DNA of 64,000 bases from Centroberyx gerrardi (taxonomy: Eukaryota > Chordata > Actinopteri > Beryciformes > Berycidae), in assembly GCF_048128805.1 (NCBI RefSeq), contig NC_136019.1, positions 13,942,905-14,006,904 on the forward strand, read 5' to 3'. Of the stretch, positions 1 through 41,146 are shown piece by piece. The translations under genes and the position numbers were made by a program. Under the pieces are notes generated by a model that was not told where the DNA came from, made no database searches, and saw only the letters and a program-made list of their open reading frames with translations. How positions within the stretch are numbered: position 1 is the first letter of the stretch; every line of letters starts with the position of its first letter.

Positions 1-13286
<13,286 letters not shown>

Positions 13287-13365
13287 CTTGCCACAGGAAT
13301 GCGTCCAATACAGTGAATTAATAGGCCAGTTTATGCCATGCAGCTTCTCTCCAAACCGCTAAACA

Positions 13366-13390
13366 CCGGCAAAATGGCGACCGGAAGCTC
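13366..13390. promoter_or_regulatory. Candidate dhx15 core promoter with YY1-like and ETS-like sites
   Basis: About 85-100 bases upstream of the dhx15 start codon the plus strand reads AAAATGGCGA directly followed by CCGGAAG (13371-13387). AANATGGCGGC-type YY1 sites next to CCGGAAG ETS sites are typical of TATA-less housekeeping promoters. No TATA box is visible nearby. The function is inferred from motif and position only. Confidence 0.45.
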
Positions 13391-13419
13391 TTACCTCATC
13401 ATTATTATCCTTGACAAAA

Positions 13420-16400
13420 TGACTCGAAAGCCGCAATTTACTTTGAGACCCGACGAGCACTTTGCATGAAAACGGTCCCGACCGTATTGAGCTCAGCACA
13501 TCGTGTTGTCAGTGGAAGCGCATCGCACTGTGTGCAGTTAAACTGCGGTGGGTGGGATGCGGGTGAAGATGCAGGAGGTCCGCTGCCTCTCGGTCGGGTC
13601 GGGATGATGTGCCCGCCAAACAACACAGGCGCTACTGTTGCCTCGCCCCCTTTAGTCCAGGCTTCAGTCCCACTGCAGCAGGCAGCTCTGCGCTTTCATA
13701 CTGGCCCTGCTGACACAGAGCATGGTTTAGATGGGATGTTGTCCCAAGGAACCCATCTGGGAATATTTTTGTTGTTACATATGACCTGGTGCAGAAATGC
13801 ATAACTGTTTAAACTGTAAGTGAGTTAACAATGGGGACAGTGAACCCTATCAGAATAGTCATTCTTATACATTTTAGTGTGCTGATACTCTAAGGAGTGA
13901 AATAAAATTGAAATTAAACAATATATATTTTTACTGGGGGCCCCTCGGAACCCTCTCATGGACCCTTGGTGGTCCTGGGACCCCATTTTGGGAACCAGTG
14001 GCATCAGTGTGGTCTAGGATGGCAACAACTTTGAGACATTACATTATAGAGAATAGCTTTCACAGTGCAGGCATTCATCTAGAAAATCACATCAGTGATT
14101 AAAGCAAAGTTCTCACAGAAAGATTCTGCATAGCCTGTGTTATTCTTATGATCTTTAAATTGATAGTTTACTCTTAACTTGAACAGATGAACAAATTTCT
14201 TTCAAGGCCAAGGAAAAGACAGTCAAGAATTGTGTGTGATGTAATCAAGCAACATATTTAGTAGCTGCTCCACTGACAAATACACTGAATGTACAAAATA
14301 TAATCTTCCTCATACTGACTTCCAGTGTCTATTGCACAATCCACATCTCAATTGTCTCAAAGTTTAAAAATCCTTCTGTAACTCGTGTGTTTCTATTTAT
14401 CTACATCTCCTCCTTTGTGATCGGTATAGATTTAATAAGGGAAATCAATAACGAATGATGGCTTTTACCTGGATTCGCCTCATCAGTGTGCTTCATCAAA
14501 AGAGTTTGCACATTCTAATTTGTCCAAAATATTGAGATGAGATGTTGTCAATAACATAAAAACTCAAACAAACCTTCAGTGTCGATCAAACACTGATTCT
14601 AACTCATTACAGATGGAGCAGTTCCCGTGTCTATTGATAAGATTGCAGATTAGAGTTTTGCTTGTCTTGATTTTACTGTACTGCTCACAAAGTCCTATTG
14701 ATTGGACTGTCCTGGGTAGCAAAGTCTATGTGAATTCTGTTTGAGAGTGGCTTCGACCTTTAGATAAACACAAGTAGCTATGATCTATACTCAGAAAATG
14801 AGAAAACTATATTAATCGATTGCAGCATTCTGGGAAAAAAAGCAATCAGAAGTCTAAATGAAGGGAAATCATTTCATAGTAGCACGTTTATTGTGCTGTC
14901 ATTACAGAGAAAGTGCATCTTACCTGTGAAATGCAATGTCCCATCTGCTAATTTGGGACCATAGCTAAAGTTGCCTAATAAATCTTTGGTCATGAAATTT
15001 GATCCAATAATAAGCTGCTGATTTGGCCACACCAGTTACCATTTTAAGAGAGAGTTCCACTAACTTTGGCACATTTCTCACATATAAATATCTTCACACA
15101 TTAGTGAAATATCTGTCTTGGTATTAGTATCAAGACCTACAATCTCTTGCCTTTATCTTATTTATCAACCTCCACAAATAAATTACTGTAATAGTAAATA
15201 AGTACTTGTGAGAACTTAAAGATTCTTTCCCTTGCACAGTATTTACACAGTATTTAGCATTTAGAGATGATATATGGTGCTACTGAACAAAAATGTGTTG
15301 TTTTTCTCGGTGTACAAGACCAACAAAGCAATTTGATGCACTTTACTATGACTATAACTTGAATGCATATTTAAAATTATAGTACTTGAAGTTATTTTTG
15401 ATCACAACAGCCATTTAGATCGTGGGGCTCTGACAGACACAGACAAACACCTGAGCAATGTGGAAGGTCCGAACACCAGACCAAGGAGAGCGGATGGGCA
15501 TGCAAAATGTTGTTCTAGGCTTTGTTTGAAGGGCTTAAAGCCCATCTTTCAACCTCTACGATTATAAAGTGATGAATAATCTGTCACTGAAGACAATCAT
15601 TGCCATTGACACAGGTAATTACACAGCCTGGACATTGCTAACAAGCTGCGTAATGGCAAATGGCTCATTGCTTATAACTGGGGGATTGATGGTGATGGTT
15701 AAGGAGAAGTCAACGTTACAACAAAGCCATATTAATGCTCTAATATTCAAGGCTAATTTAAAATACTAGCTTTTCCCCCCCCTTTCTGTCTGTCTCTCTT
15801 TCACAGGCTATTAAATAACAGTCCAATTGTGTGTGAAATAGCTCTGCCAAACAGAGCTGCAGTGCCGACTGTGAGAGAACGGACAATACTGGGGACGGAT
15901 CAGTTGGATTATTGCACATATGAACTGAACTGAACCTCCAATTTCCAGCTTTAAACAACTGCACCCTAAACAAGTTAAAAGGCTGCAATATGATGATGAC
16001 ATATCTTTCCATAATAGAACACAACTGTGACCCAGAAGGGATGTTTTGTTGTTGTGGGTGTTTTTGCATTACTGACTGTTGGTAGCCACTCCATATATAC
16101 AGGAATGCACCCATGCACCCTCCCTTTCACTCTTGCCAGCCCAATGAGCAGGTAAGACACCGCACAGGTACGTTTACATAACTTGTTAGACTGTGGTCAT
16201 GTTGAGAAAACATGAAAAGGCAGGGGAGAAACATTTTCACATTGTCAATATCATTCCTTCATTTCATGCAATAGTGGAGGAATGTATGAAACAAAATCAC
16301 ACAAGGAAAATAACATCAGCTGATAATAAGTGCTTGATGAGCAAAAGTAACTAATGATGTGGCATACAAAGGGAATATGCAATGTCATAGTTTTGCGTTT

Positions 16401-17169
16401 TCTTGTGCTTGTTAAACCAGTAGCATTGCTGCATGGAAGCCATGTTGTGTGTAGCTTTGTGCTTACCTTGTGATCAAATTCAATGAAGTGATTAGAATTG
16501 ACTGTGTGATTGGAGTACTGCACACAACCCTTACACATTAGATAACGTGCACTGAAGTCCTGCAACAGTGTGGATGAACAAGCTGATGTACATCTAAAGG
16601 TAATTTGTATGTTGATCATTCTGTAGTATGTTTTTGTCTTGTTTTTTTGTTTTTTAGTAAATTAGAGACAATATGAGTAATGTGCTTTTATTATTGTGAG
16701 GTTATGTAGTTTCCATAACCTCACTGCATAAGGGACATCATTATGTAGTCGAAGCAGAAATACTGAAAATTCAATGTGTGGGCTGACATAATGTGCTAAT
16801 ATTGCATTAACAAGTAGTTTTAACCTTAAGGTCTCTTGGCTACCAAGGGTGAGGCATTCTGTAGTTGGACAAGAGAGATTCAAATGTGCTTGGAATGGAG
16901 GCTGAGAGGTTTTGGGAAATATGCTTATACTTGGCCAAACTTTTTGATGCATCTTCAACCACAAATTTGCAGCTGAATGAATTTCACTGCATAAATCAAC
17001 CGTTCCAATAATTACACAACCTCTTTGGGAAACTGGGTTTTGATATCTGAGGCTCTTCTGTCGCATTTCCAAACTCAACATTCCATAGTACGAGTAGTTC
17101 ACATTGTTAAACTGGTTTATGTTTTTTTCCCCATTCATACCCTGTTATTTTTTTAATTTTTTTTTACAG
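13420..17169. other. Intergenic region between dhx15 and sod3
   Basis: AT-rich DNA between the divergent dhx15 and sod3 genes. No convincing open frame was found. Around 13930-14005 is a GC-rich repeat-like block (ending GGGACCCCATTTTGGGAACC in spirit) reminiscent of a DNA-transposon end. A 5' untranslated sod3 exon must lie somewhere here, because a splice acceptor precedes the coding exon, but I could not place it. Confidence 0.5.
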
Positions 17170-17190
17170 GATTGACTAACAGGGCTCAAC

Positions 17191-17829
17191 ATGTTTACCC
17201 TCAGCTATCTGTTGTTTACTCTGGGTGTGCTTAACTTCAAGGGAGCCTCTGAAACACAGGGCAAAGTGTCACTATCAGATGCTCCTATTGAGGTCCGTGA
17301 CTACAATGGCAGCCTGTACGCTACCTGTGAGATGAAACCCAGCACCACGTTGCCTCTGGGTCAACCACAGATCTACGGACAGGTCCTATTCAAACAAGTC
17401 TACCCAGCTGGCCGAATGCAAATCATAGTCAGCCTCCGGGGCTTCCCCACCAGGGAAAGTGAGCGTGCTATCCACATCCACCAGTTTGGGGACTTGAGTA
17501 AAGGCTGCAGTGCAGCTGGACCCCACTTCAACCCCTTAGGGCAACACCATGCCAACCACCCAGGGGACCTAGGCAACTTCGGTTCCAGCCGTGGTCAGGT
17601 CCACGCGTCGGTCACAGCCAAAGTCACGTTGTTTGGGACTCAGTCAGTGCTGGGGCGTTCAGTCGTCCTCCATGAGAGGAAGGATGATATGGGCAAAGGG
17701 GGGGATGAGGAGAGCCTAAGGAGTGGGAATGCGGGCCAGAGAATTGCCTGCTGTGTCATCGGAATGAGCAGCTCCAGCTTGTGGGAAAATACAGCAGAGT
17801 CTAGCTGGGAAGATTCTGCTGAAGAATGA
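17191..17829 (+). CDS. sod3: sod3, extracellular Cu/Zn superoxide dismutase (212 residues, one coding exon)
   Basis: Secreted enzyme that dismutates superoxide to oxygen and hydrogen peroxide outside the cell. The first ~19 residues are hydrophobic (FTLSYLLFTLGVL), consistent with a signal peptide. Metal-site motifs are all present: HIHQFGD gives copper ligands His95 and His97, His112 in AGPHFNP is the bridging ligand, His120 and Asp126 flank GDLGNFG, and His161 in VVLHERKDD is the last copper ligand. Cys106 and Cys187/188 can form the intrasubunit disulfide. GDLSKGC and the extracellular-type layout separate it from cytosolic SOD1. A polypyrimidine tract and acceptor (TTTTTTTTACAG, exon start 17170) precede the ATG, so there is an intron in the 5' UTR. 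The C-terminus is acidic and Ser-rich (SSWEDSAEE) and lacks the Arg/Lys heparin-binding cluster of mammalian SOD3. It looks intact. Confidence 0.95.
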   Translation: MFTLSYLLFTLGVLNFKGASETQGKVSLSDAPIEVRDYNGSLYATCEMKPSTTLPLGQPQIYGQVLFKQVYPAGRMQIIVSLRGFPTRESERAIHIHQFGDLSKGCSAAGPHFNPLGQHHANHPGDLGNFGSSRGQVHASVTAKVTLFGTQSVLGRSVVLHERKDDMGKGGDEESLRSGNAGQRIACCVIGMSSSSLWENTAESSWEDSAEE

Positions 17830-18023
17830 GCTCTAATCAAGAGCACTGCGCACCCAACTTCAGTGGCTTGTTTTCTTATCTAGAAATCAGATGGCTAACA
17901 ATGCACTCTCAGTAGAGAGAAGAAGTGCTGTTGCGTCATTTGAGAGAAAATGTTAAGCTGCAGTGATCTGATGCTATAAGACTCTTGAACTTTGATGAAA
18001 TACCAAAGTGGCTTACTTTCCTG

Positions 18024-18029
18024 AATAAA
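18024..18029 (+). terminator. sod3 polyadenylation signal AATAAA
   Basis: A canonical AATAAA lies about 195 bases after the sod3 stop codon, followed by a T-rich stretch. It is the first such hexamer downstream on this strand. Confidence 0.65.
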
Positions 18030-18059
18030 TTTATTCATTAAAATCTACTCCTGTGCTCA

Positions 18060-21000
18060 TCTTTGCCTTGCAATAGCTGTGCAATATTACATTGTAATAC
18101 ACAGATGTAAGGAAATACCCTTTCAAACCAAGTGAAATGTAACCAAGACAAATACTCTGGTAATGTAAAACAGAACACTTGGTACAATGATGAATTGCAG
18201 TAGTTTGTAATAAATTGGCGTTATTATCTGGGTCTGCGGGTTAATGACGATGTTGGCTGCATTTGGAAGCATTAAAGGTCAGTACTTATGGAAACCATGG
18301 ATAAGGTACCAGAATATCATAACTGTAAATTGGTTCAAGGTTTAAACCTTTACATCTTAAAGCTTTTCAACTTAACACAATTCAGTGGGGTAATAATTAA
18401 GCTGGGGCAGTTTTTAACATACAGTTTTGTATCAAAGTATTTAGAATGGATTTAAAATTGAACTTATAAATATCAAATGTCTAGGCTAGGCATTGCGCTG
18501 GCAAAATACTGTGAAATCTGAATCGGGATAATTGAGGACCACCTCATCAGTCCAACCCTGATTCCCCTGCTGGTTGAGGACAGTGGCATCAGCTGCTGCT
18601 GCCCCATCACTGACATCACCAGGTCCTGTCGGCTCTTATCACGCCGGCCCACCATCTCCTATCTTAATAGAGATCTGACTGTACGCCGTGGCTGCGCGCT
18701 GACCCCCGGCACGGCCTTTCTGCTTATCGGCCGTCCACAAGCTCTCGCTCCTCCAACGTCCTGCGACTTTGCCGGCCTTGCTTCCCAGCAGGGCCTTGGG
18801 AGCCATGTTGTTGTTGTTGCAGTCAGTTTCAGTTTTGCCTCCGGGAAATTTGGAAACTACTGAGGTAGGTCACAAGGGACAAAGAACCATAGGCAGCAGG
18901 GCCTAACCCTGTGATTAATTATTATTATTATTAATCTGTGATTGAGCAAACTCCTACATCAACGAGCGGGTTGATGACAGTCACAATGTACTTAGTGCCT
19001 TCGCTCATGTAGTTTGTGTCTATGCTCATAACCTGCCAGCTGGATTTTGCTTTGATAAAAGTAAAAAAAAAAATAAAAGAGTAGAGAAATAGAAATCAAT
19101 CAACAACTTAAATCTTTCAAGGGAAGCCATGCCCATGTGGTAAGACAATATCATAGTGTGTCATGTTGCTAGTACCTTTATAGGGCCTTCATGCAGTGGA
19201 GCAGAGATTTAGGCTAAAGCTAACACAATTTACCTGTCTGCAACTGACTATAATGTTGGTATATTTGACTCATGAAGTGATGAGAAAATGCACAGAGTAA
19301 TTGCAGAGACACTGAACCCATATGCCTGTGCACACCAAACAAATGATGCAATTACACATTGAGCATCTATGATACATTAGAATTATTACCTCCACGGGAA
19401 ACAAGCAGGGAACAAGATGACTGACACATTTCGCCCCGTTTTTTTTCTCTTCTTCCATTACCTGGGATAATAACAGCCTTGTCAGCAACGGAGTGGAAAG
19501 TTACACTCTTCGAATCACGGCACCGGGGAGCAGACCTGCAGGGCTCGGTGAACTCAAGTGTCTCAGAGGCACCGCATGATAAAACTCGGGTAAGCGTAAA
19601 AAAGCAAGGTGAGCGAATGAAGCGCGGGTCACAAGGGCATTGACCATCACTGGCAGGGGCGTCTGGTTGGTATAGTAATTAACCCTGCTGAGTGGTTGGC
19701 CTGGAAACTGCTGGCTTCAAGTGCCCCTGTCCACCCCCATCCCTCAACTCTTTGGAGGACCCAGAGATGATGGGGTGTCAAACCCGTCCCACTCCCAGCA
19801 GCCCCCTGGCTCTCCGATCACACTTATTAGAGCCGGCGAGCGTTGTTGTGACCCGTCTGGGCCGCTCCACTATCCAGGCTCCAGGGCAGGATGAGTGGGG
19901 GCTGGGGATCAAAACAAAGCAAGCTGATTCTGAGATAAGATTAGTGGATATACAACCCATTTCAACATCTAAAACATGAAAGGGTAGCAGCTACAGCAGG
20001 TACACAGCTACAAAAATCACAAGGCACACACTCGCACACACATACAAATTATTTCTCCCTTGATCTTTCTTTCAAACACAAATATAGAGAGGCAAACACA
20101 CACCTGAGTGGTTTTTCGCTGCGCGGGGCCCACCGGAGCACTTCGCAATGCACATTATTACTTGCCCTCTGGTGGGGGATGTCGCTGCCACAGATAAAGG
20201 GCTAAGATTAGTTTTGGCATGGGCCGGCTGCTGTGACCGTAGCCTCATTTTTATCCGTAGTGGCGATGATTGGCTACAGCAGCTCTCGGCTCTCCTCTTC
20301 TGCTCTCTGGGGGTCTGGGAGGCAGCCTGAATCTTTCAGCTGTCGGACAAGACCAAACACTGGCCAATGAAATCCTGGCAGGTAACGGTCAGAGCAGAGG
20401 CGCTGTGAGGAGTTACTCCCTGTGTTACGTGCAAGTCTGAAACTCATCTCTTCCTTTCTCTTTTACCCCCACTCCCTCCTCTACTTGCACCTAATGCTTT
20501 GTCTCTGTCCCCCAAATGCCTAAAATGAGACTCCAACAACTTAAAATCGCTGGATTTAGTGGTCATACTTCAGTTATTGGTGGCCACACATCTTTTTGAA
20601 CACCTGCCGACCTGCTGACAAAAACATTCTTTTGATTGTAACGCAAAAAACAAGCAGAAGATGCATGTCGGAAGAAGACTCGGATATCCCACAGTGCAAA
20701 GTGGCAGGGTGTGACAGACTAGTGGGGGATGGTCCAGGGATGCAAGGCGGGACAGAAAAGAGAGAAATGTCAACTTGAATCCATGTCACATGTCTAACAA
20801 GCCCACAAGAGCAGCTGATACTGCACCCAGACCTTCCTAAGTATCAGTCTGCTGTTTTGGCAGCCGTATCCCAGGGACACCTTGTGTGTACTCTGTGTCA
20901 GACAATACATCTCACTGCCGTATTCTTACTTTTCTAATAGAGATGCAAAGCTTACTAATTTGTTAAAGGCATTCACACTCACGCAAAGGCTCAAAAACTG

Positions 21001-22618
21001 GCCAACTTTATGAGGAGCCCAAAGGCACACTGGCATCGTCTTGCAATGTCATTAGCTCAGATTCCATCTGCTTTATAAACTTAACAAATTCCTTACAAAA
21101 AAAAAAAAAAAAAAGAGGCTTGCTGCAGTGTGCCAAATCAGCTGCCTGGCACAGGGCCGACGCTGGGTACAAACCGTGGCTTCCCAGATTTTTTTCCCCC
21201 TCTCCTTGCCTCTATTTTGTGTCAAAGATTAAAAATAGCAAGTGGCCTTCTGCAGAATAAGCAGTTCATGGATTCTGGCTTTGACGCTGTGTTTGCCTGG
21301 AGAGGCCAGCTGTCACCTGCATGCAAGGAGAGGAGGCCTCGCCACTGATTCTCAATACACACTGGGCTCTGGACTTTGGCTGCAAGACAAAACGGGTGTG
21401 TCTGTGCATCTATTTTACACAGCTAGAAAACTTTTGGTGTCTGGTAACTTTGCTTAATAAGTTATGCAATTATGCTGAGATGCTTAGTGTGTGTGTGTGT
21501 GTGTGTTTGTGTGCCAGCTTGTATATATGCACCAAAGCTGAAAAAAAAAGTTTCTTTGGAGATCAACAAAACATGAAACAGTAGACAAACATAACACAAA
21601 AACAGGCTCCTGTTGAGAAAAAACAAAATGCTGGCTAAATTCAACTTAAATCAGAATTCATATCTGTTATACCTATGATTTTGGATGGTTCAGTGTGAAT
21701 TTGTGATACATGAACAACTCTCCCCCAAGGCTGGAAAGAAGAGAGTCAAGTTGAGCGACTCTAATCTGTAAAGCAATCAAAAGACTGGAGCTGCTGCATT
21801 GACAATTAATGGGACACCAACCTTGTGAACACTGTGACATTAGTCGGGGTGATTTTCTGGGGATATGGGCTCATTTTCTGGTTCAGAACATTACTATCAA
21901 ACAAACCTCATTTGTGTGTGAAAGCTCAAACAAATATTGTACGAAGTTCACAAAGTCAGTCTGCGTGTCAGAGGTGCAGTCTCACATTTTGTCTTTATCG
22001 GAACTCACAGATGAAAGTCCTGGTTGGGAGGGAGTTGATAATGTTTGCAAATATCAATTGAACTTTTCAATGTCATAAGACTAACGTGTATTGTTGCTTT
22101 GATGTGAATATACAGCAAGAGTAGCTGCAGTCTGCATGTTAAGAGCTTCTTCTTATCTAATCTGTTCATTTTTCTCTTTTTTCTGACTGAAATGTGTGCT
22201 TGCTTACATCTTCCGTGACATCTGACATGTTTCTGGCCACAAAGAAAATCTGCATCTGTGCAATTACTCGCCCTGGGAAGAAAAATAACAGCCGACAACA
22301 CTGTGGGTTTATGCATTTACATCATTCAAAGATTTATAAATATTAGGAGTAAATATTTCCACAAATAAGGCACATGAACTCTCATGGAAACATCTACTTC
22401 TAATTAGAGAAGAATGAGAAAAGAACCGGTCAGTGACTGTAAGAATCATCCATACAAATAAATAGATTTAAATACAATCTCTGGATCTAATATCTACTCA
22501 GATATTAGAAATGGTAACATTATTTATCTATCTACACTTATCCGCAACACATTCATAACAAGTTTAGGTAAACCAGTTTGGACCCCCTGTAACAGTAATC
22601 ACAAAATACAGCACTCAG
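18060..22618. other. Intergenic region between convergent sod3 and ccdc149
   Basis: No gene is recognised. The content is AT-rich with a TTA trinucleotide tract near 18916-18934, a poly(A) run at about 21096-21114 and a GT tract near 21487-21516. A GC-richer island around 18540-18800 could be conserved regulatory sequence, but nothing in the sequence proves this. Confidence 0.5.
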
Positions 22619-22624
22619 TTTATT
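22619..22624 (-). terminator. Possible ccdc149 polyadenylation signal
   Basis: AATAAA on the minus strand, about 415 bases past the long-isoform stop codon at 23040. It is a plausible 3' end, but other AT-rich hexamers occur nearby. Confidence 0.35.
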
Positions 22625-23039
22625 GGCAACCCTTAGGAAGAGGAAGAAAGCAAACAATTGGGATTATCTTATCGCAGGGGAAAGGGAGAAGGGAATATGG
22701 GGCAGAGGAGTTGAGGCTGCCATATTTGATATTTTCTTTGCTAAATTCCTCCTCTAGGGCATCAAGTTTGCAACTGGACTGATTTCAAGATTGTCTGTTC
22801 TTGCGCAGCAACAAGCCCGTCTAGATGCAAAGTGCACCTCCGGCTCTGTCAGCGGTGGCTGAAAAAGCGTTTTCTCTCTGTTATATTGACTAAAACAGAA
22901 CTGCCCAGAGTGGGAAAGTGAGCTAGCGAGCTGTGGCTACGTTGTGAGAATGCATCCAGGGAGGATTAATGCAATCATCAATAAAAAGGACTCAGACAAG
23001 GATTTAAATAAGCTCCCAGCATCTTTCAACGATGTCAGA

Positions 23040-38242
<15,203 letters not shown>

Positions 38243-39783
38243 CACAGAGATTTTACAAAATGTCAGGATGTTGGCTCTGTCTGCTCTGAGCTGCCTCTCC
38301 TCCGTTTGTTTATCCTGCAACGTCACTTAATTCAGACCGGTGTCAAGTCCTCTGGAATGACAAATAGAGCTTCCGGTACAGATTTCAAAATAAAGGTTTT
38401 CTTGAAGGACATACCGTTTTTGAGTGAGCTACCGGTATATGACAGCGTGTCAGCGACAATGGAATATTATGAGGGATGATCTGTAATTTATGAGGGATGA
38501 TCTGTAATTAAATGAACATGTTTTTTTTCTTGTTTTTTTTTTAACTAAATCTCCTTTTCACAGTTTAGTGATTTTTGCTGTTGCTGACTGTCACTATAGG
38601 GTTAGACGGATTTACTAGTTGGCCGATACAGGCCTAATGGGTTGATATTGGCCCAACTGATCAATCACTTAACCTGAATTGATTCTAATGCAACATTTTG
38701 ACTGGATGCGTGAATGTAATTTTTAATGTTGTTGCTGTTGGTGGTTGTTTCAATGGAGAGTTGTAGTGATCTAAATGGTGTTTCAGAGGCTTTTCCATCC
38801 TGCCAATAATGCAATTACGGGGTTTGTTTTTGTTTTGACATGAAAATTGTCTAAAAATATTGTTATCACTATTGCCCTTCAAAAACCCACATAGGCTGAA
38901 CCCTAATCATGTTCTGTGCACCCAAAACACTTTTTCCCACACGTGACAAACTTTGTGCTTTTATTTTGAAGGCAAACCGGCTTAACGTTCAGTCTGGCTG
39001 TTTCTGTCTAGCTTGATGTGGTTTGTGTGGGTGGGCGGCTTAAAAAATCAAGACACATTTTGATTTACAACAAATTCCGTCTTAAAAATGTTCGGTATTT
39101 TCACTTTGGTCCTTTTTATGGGCTAACTAAAAACAAGTAAAAAAATAAATAAATTAAAAAAATAAAAAACGATTCCAACTGATTTGACACTGACGCGTCA
39201 GCCTAGGTCTAATATAGTCAGTTTGGTGAAGTTATTGTCAAAACGTGGACAATTCAACTACTGTCTACAGATTAGCCTATTCAAAACAGCACACTTCCTC
39301 TTTATTAGGCCTAAAACTAAATAACGCAATCTGACTACTGGAATAACATAAACAGAACATGAAGAACATGATGTTAGATGATCAATTTCTTTATTTATGC
39401 ACACACCGTTATCTGAATAACAATATTATCGTCACGTGGACCATTAAAAATAATAATAAAGAAATAATTAAAAAGTCCCCTTTTATTTGTTTCATGATTT
39501 TCACATGGACCATTAACTATAAAGAAAAAGTCTCAATTTTGTTTCATGGTTTTCAATAAACATTTCACATGGCCTGCAGACTGACCAATCATATGACTAA
39601 AAAGTATAGAATATGTATAGAAACATGACAAAAGGCACAAAATACAGTCAATCAGTTACTAGAGCAAAATGGATTGTTTTCTTTAAAGGAAATCAATTAA
39701 CCAGTTCATCTTATATCATACTGTTACTTTCACAAGAGCATTTAGAGATGTATTTCTAATTCATACCCATAGATGGTGCTACA

Positions 39784-40660
39784 ATAATAACCTTTATTTG
39801 TATAGCACCTTTCATACACAACATGCAGCTCAAAGTGCTTTACATCAATAAAAGGCAGATAAAAGACAGATTAAAAAGATAAAATTCATATAAAAGAACA
39901 AGCAAGATGCATTGCATTAAAAGAATCAAATCAAGTAAAATAGAAAGATAGAAGAACACAACAAATACTCCCACTTTTAGATGCACATTGTGAGTGAACC
40001 CATATGTTTTTCTTTAATTTACTTTTCCCCTGTCCTTCCTGATTCTACTCTTGATCCGATATTTACGTCAGATCTCACTGCCTCAGGCAGACGAGAATCA
40101 TAGATTCTCCTCTTGGTCAAAAACCTCACCATCCACAGATGGATGAGAATCATACAGGGTAAAGCTCTGTCCCCCCCACATATAGTGTTCACTTGTGCAA
40201 GTAAGCATTACCCGGACAAGACCAATGAAAATGTGTACTTGCCCGTGTCAGCTCTATTGGGATCCTGAACAGAAACAGTTAAAATGAAGGCTACTTAAAA
40301 GCTAAGCTGAAAAGATAAGTTTTTAGCAGTCGTTTGAAAATGCTTACAGAGCCCGCCTCCCTAATATTCTTTGGGAGGGTGTTCCACAGTTTAGGAGCAT
40401 AGTTAAAAAAGGCTGCATCCCCAATCTTCTTTTGAGTGGGGTTTTGTACTTCTAGCAAACCAGCAGTAGAAGACCTGAGGGCTCTTGATGGAATGTAGAA
40501 CAGCAGGGATTCTGTAATGTAGGCCGGTCCTAAGCCATTGAGAGCTTTGTATACAAGTAAAAGAACTTTAAAATCAATTCTAAAGGACACTGGGAGCCAG
40601 TGCAATGTAGCTAGAACCGGAGTGATATGCTCTCGCTTCCTTGTTTTTGTTAAAAATACA
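39784..40660 (-). mobile_element. 5'-truncated L2/Rex-type LINE, reverse transcriptase C-terminus
   Basis: The minus strand is open from 40660 to 40291. It reads KRExITPVLATLHWLPV, then FKVLLLVYKALNGLGPAYI, LRSSTAGLL, FNYAPKLWNTLP and FKRLLKTYLF, the standard C-terminal landmarks of L2/Rex1-like reverse transcriptases. The 3' end reads AAAGGTTATTATT at about 39784. Short TACAA direct repeats (39780-39784, 40657-40661) flank it. The corresponding point in the right duplication copy (near 55620) has no insertion. Confidence 0.85.
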
Positions 40661-40738
40661 AGCCAAGCAAAACAACTAGCAAGTGTTGCCGATGATTTTC
40701 AGTTAAAACCATTTATTATCCCTCTGTCATATGGAAAC

Positions 40739-40847
<109 letters not shown>

Positions 40848-41146
40848 ACACACTGTATATCCAATATATCCATCCAATGCAATTCAACGCAGTCTTCTTC
40901 TGAGCTCAACATCCCCTTTCTGTCTCCTCAGTGCTGTTCGAACGCTCTTCGCTTCATTAGACAAAATTATGTAAAAAAAAAAAAAAAAAATCACGTAAGG
41001 AAGTAAATAATCATTACATTAAAATTGCTCCTATGATTTGTCTCTGACTGGGCATTGGACACATGACTCAGTTTTGAAAGTGCTTAGAGTCCACTTCACT
41101 TCTGGACTCAATGACTTGAAGTCCAGTCCATTGGGACACTGAGACT

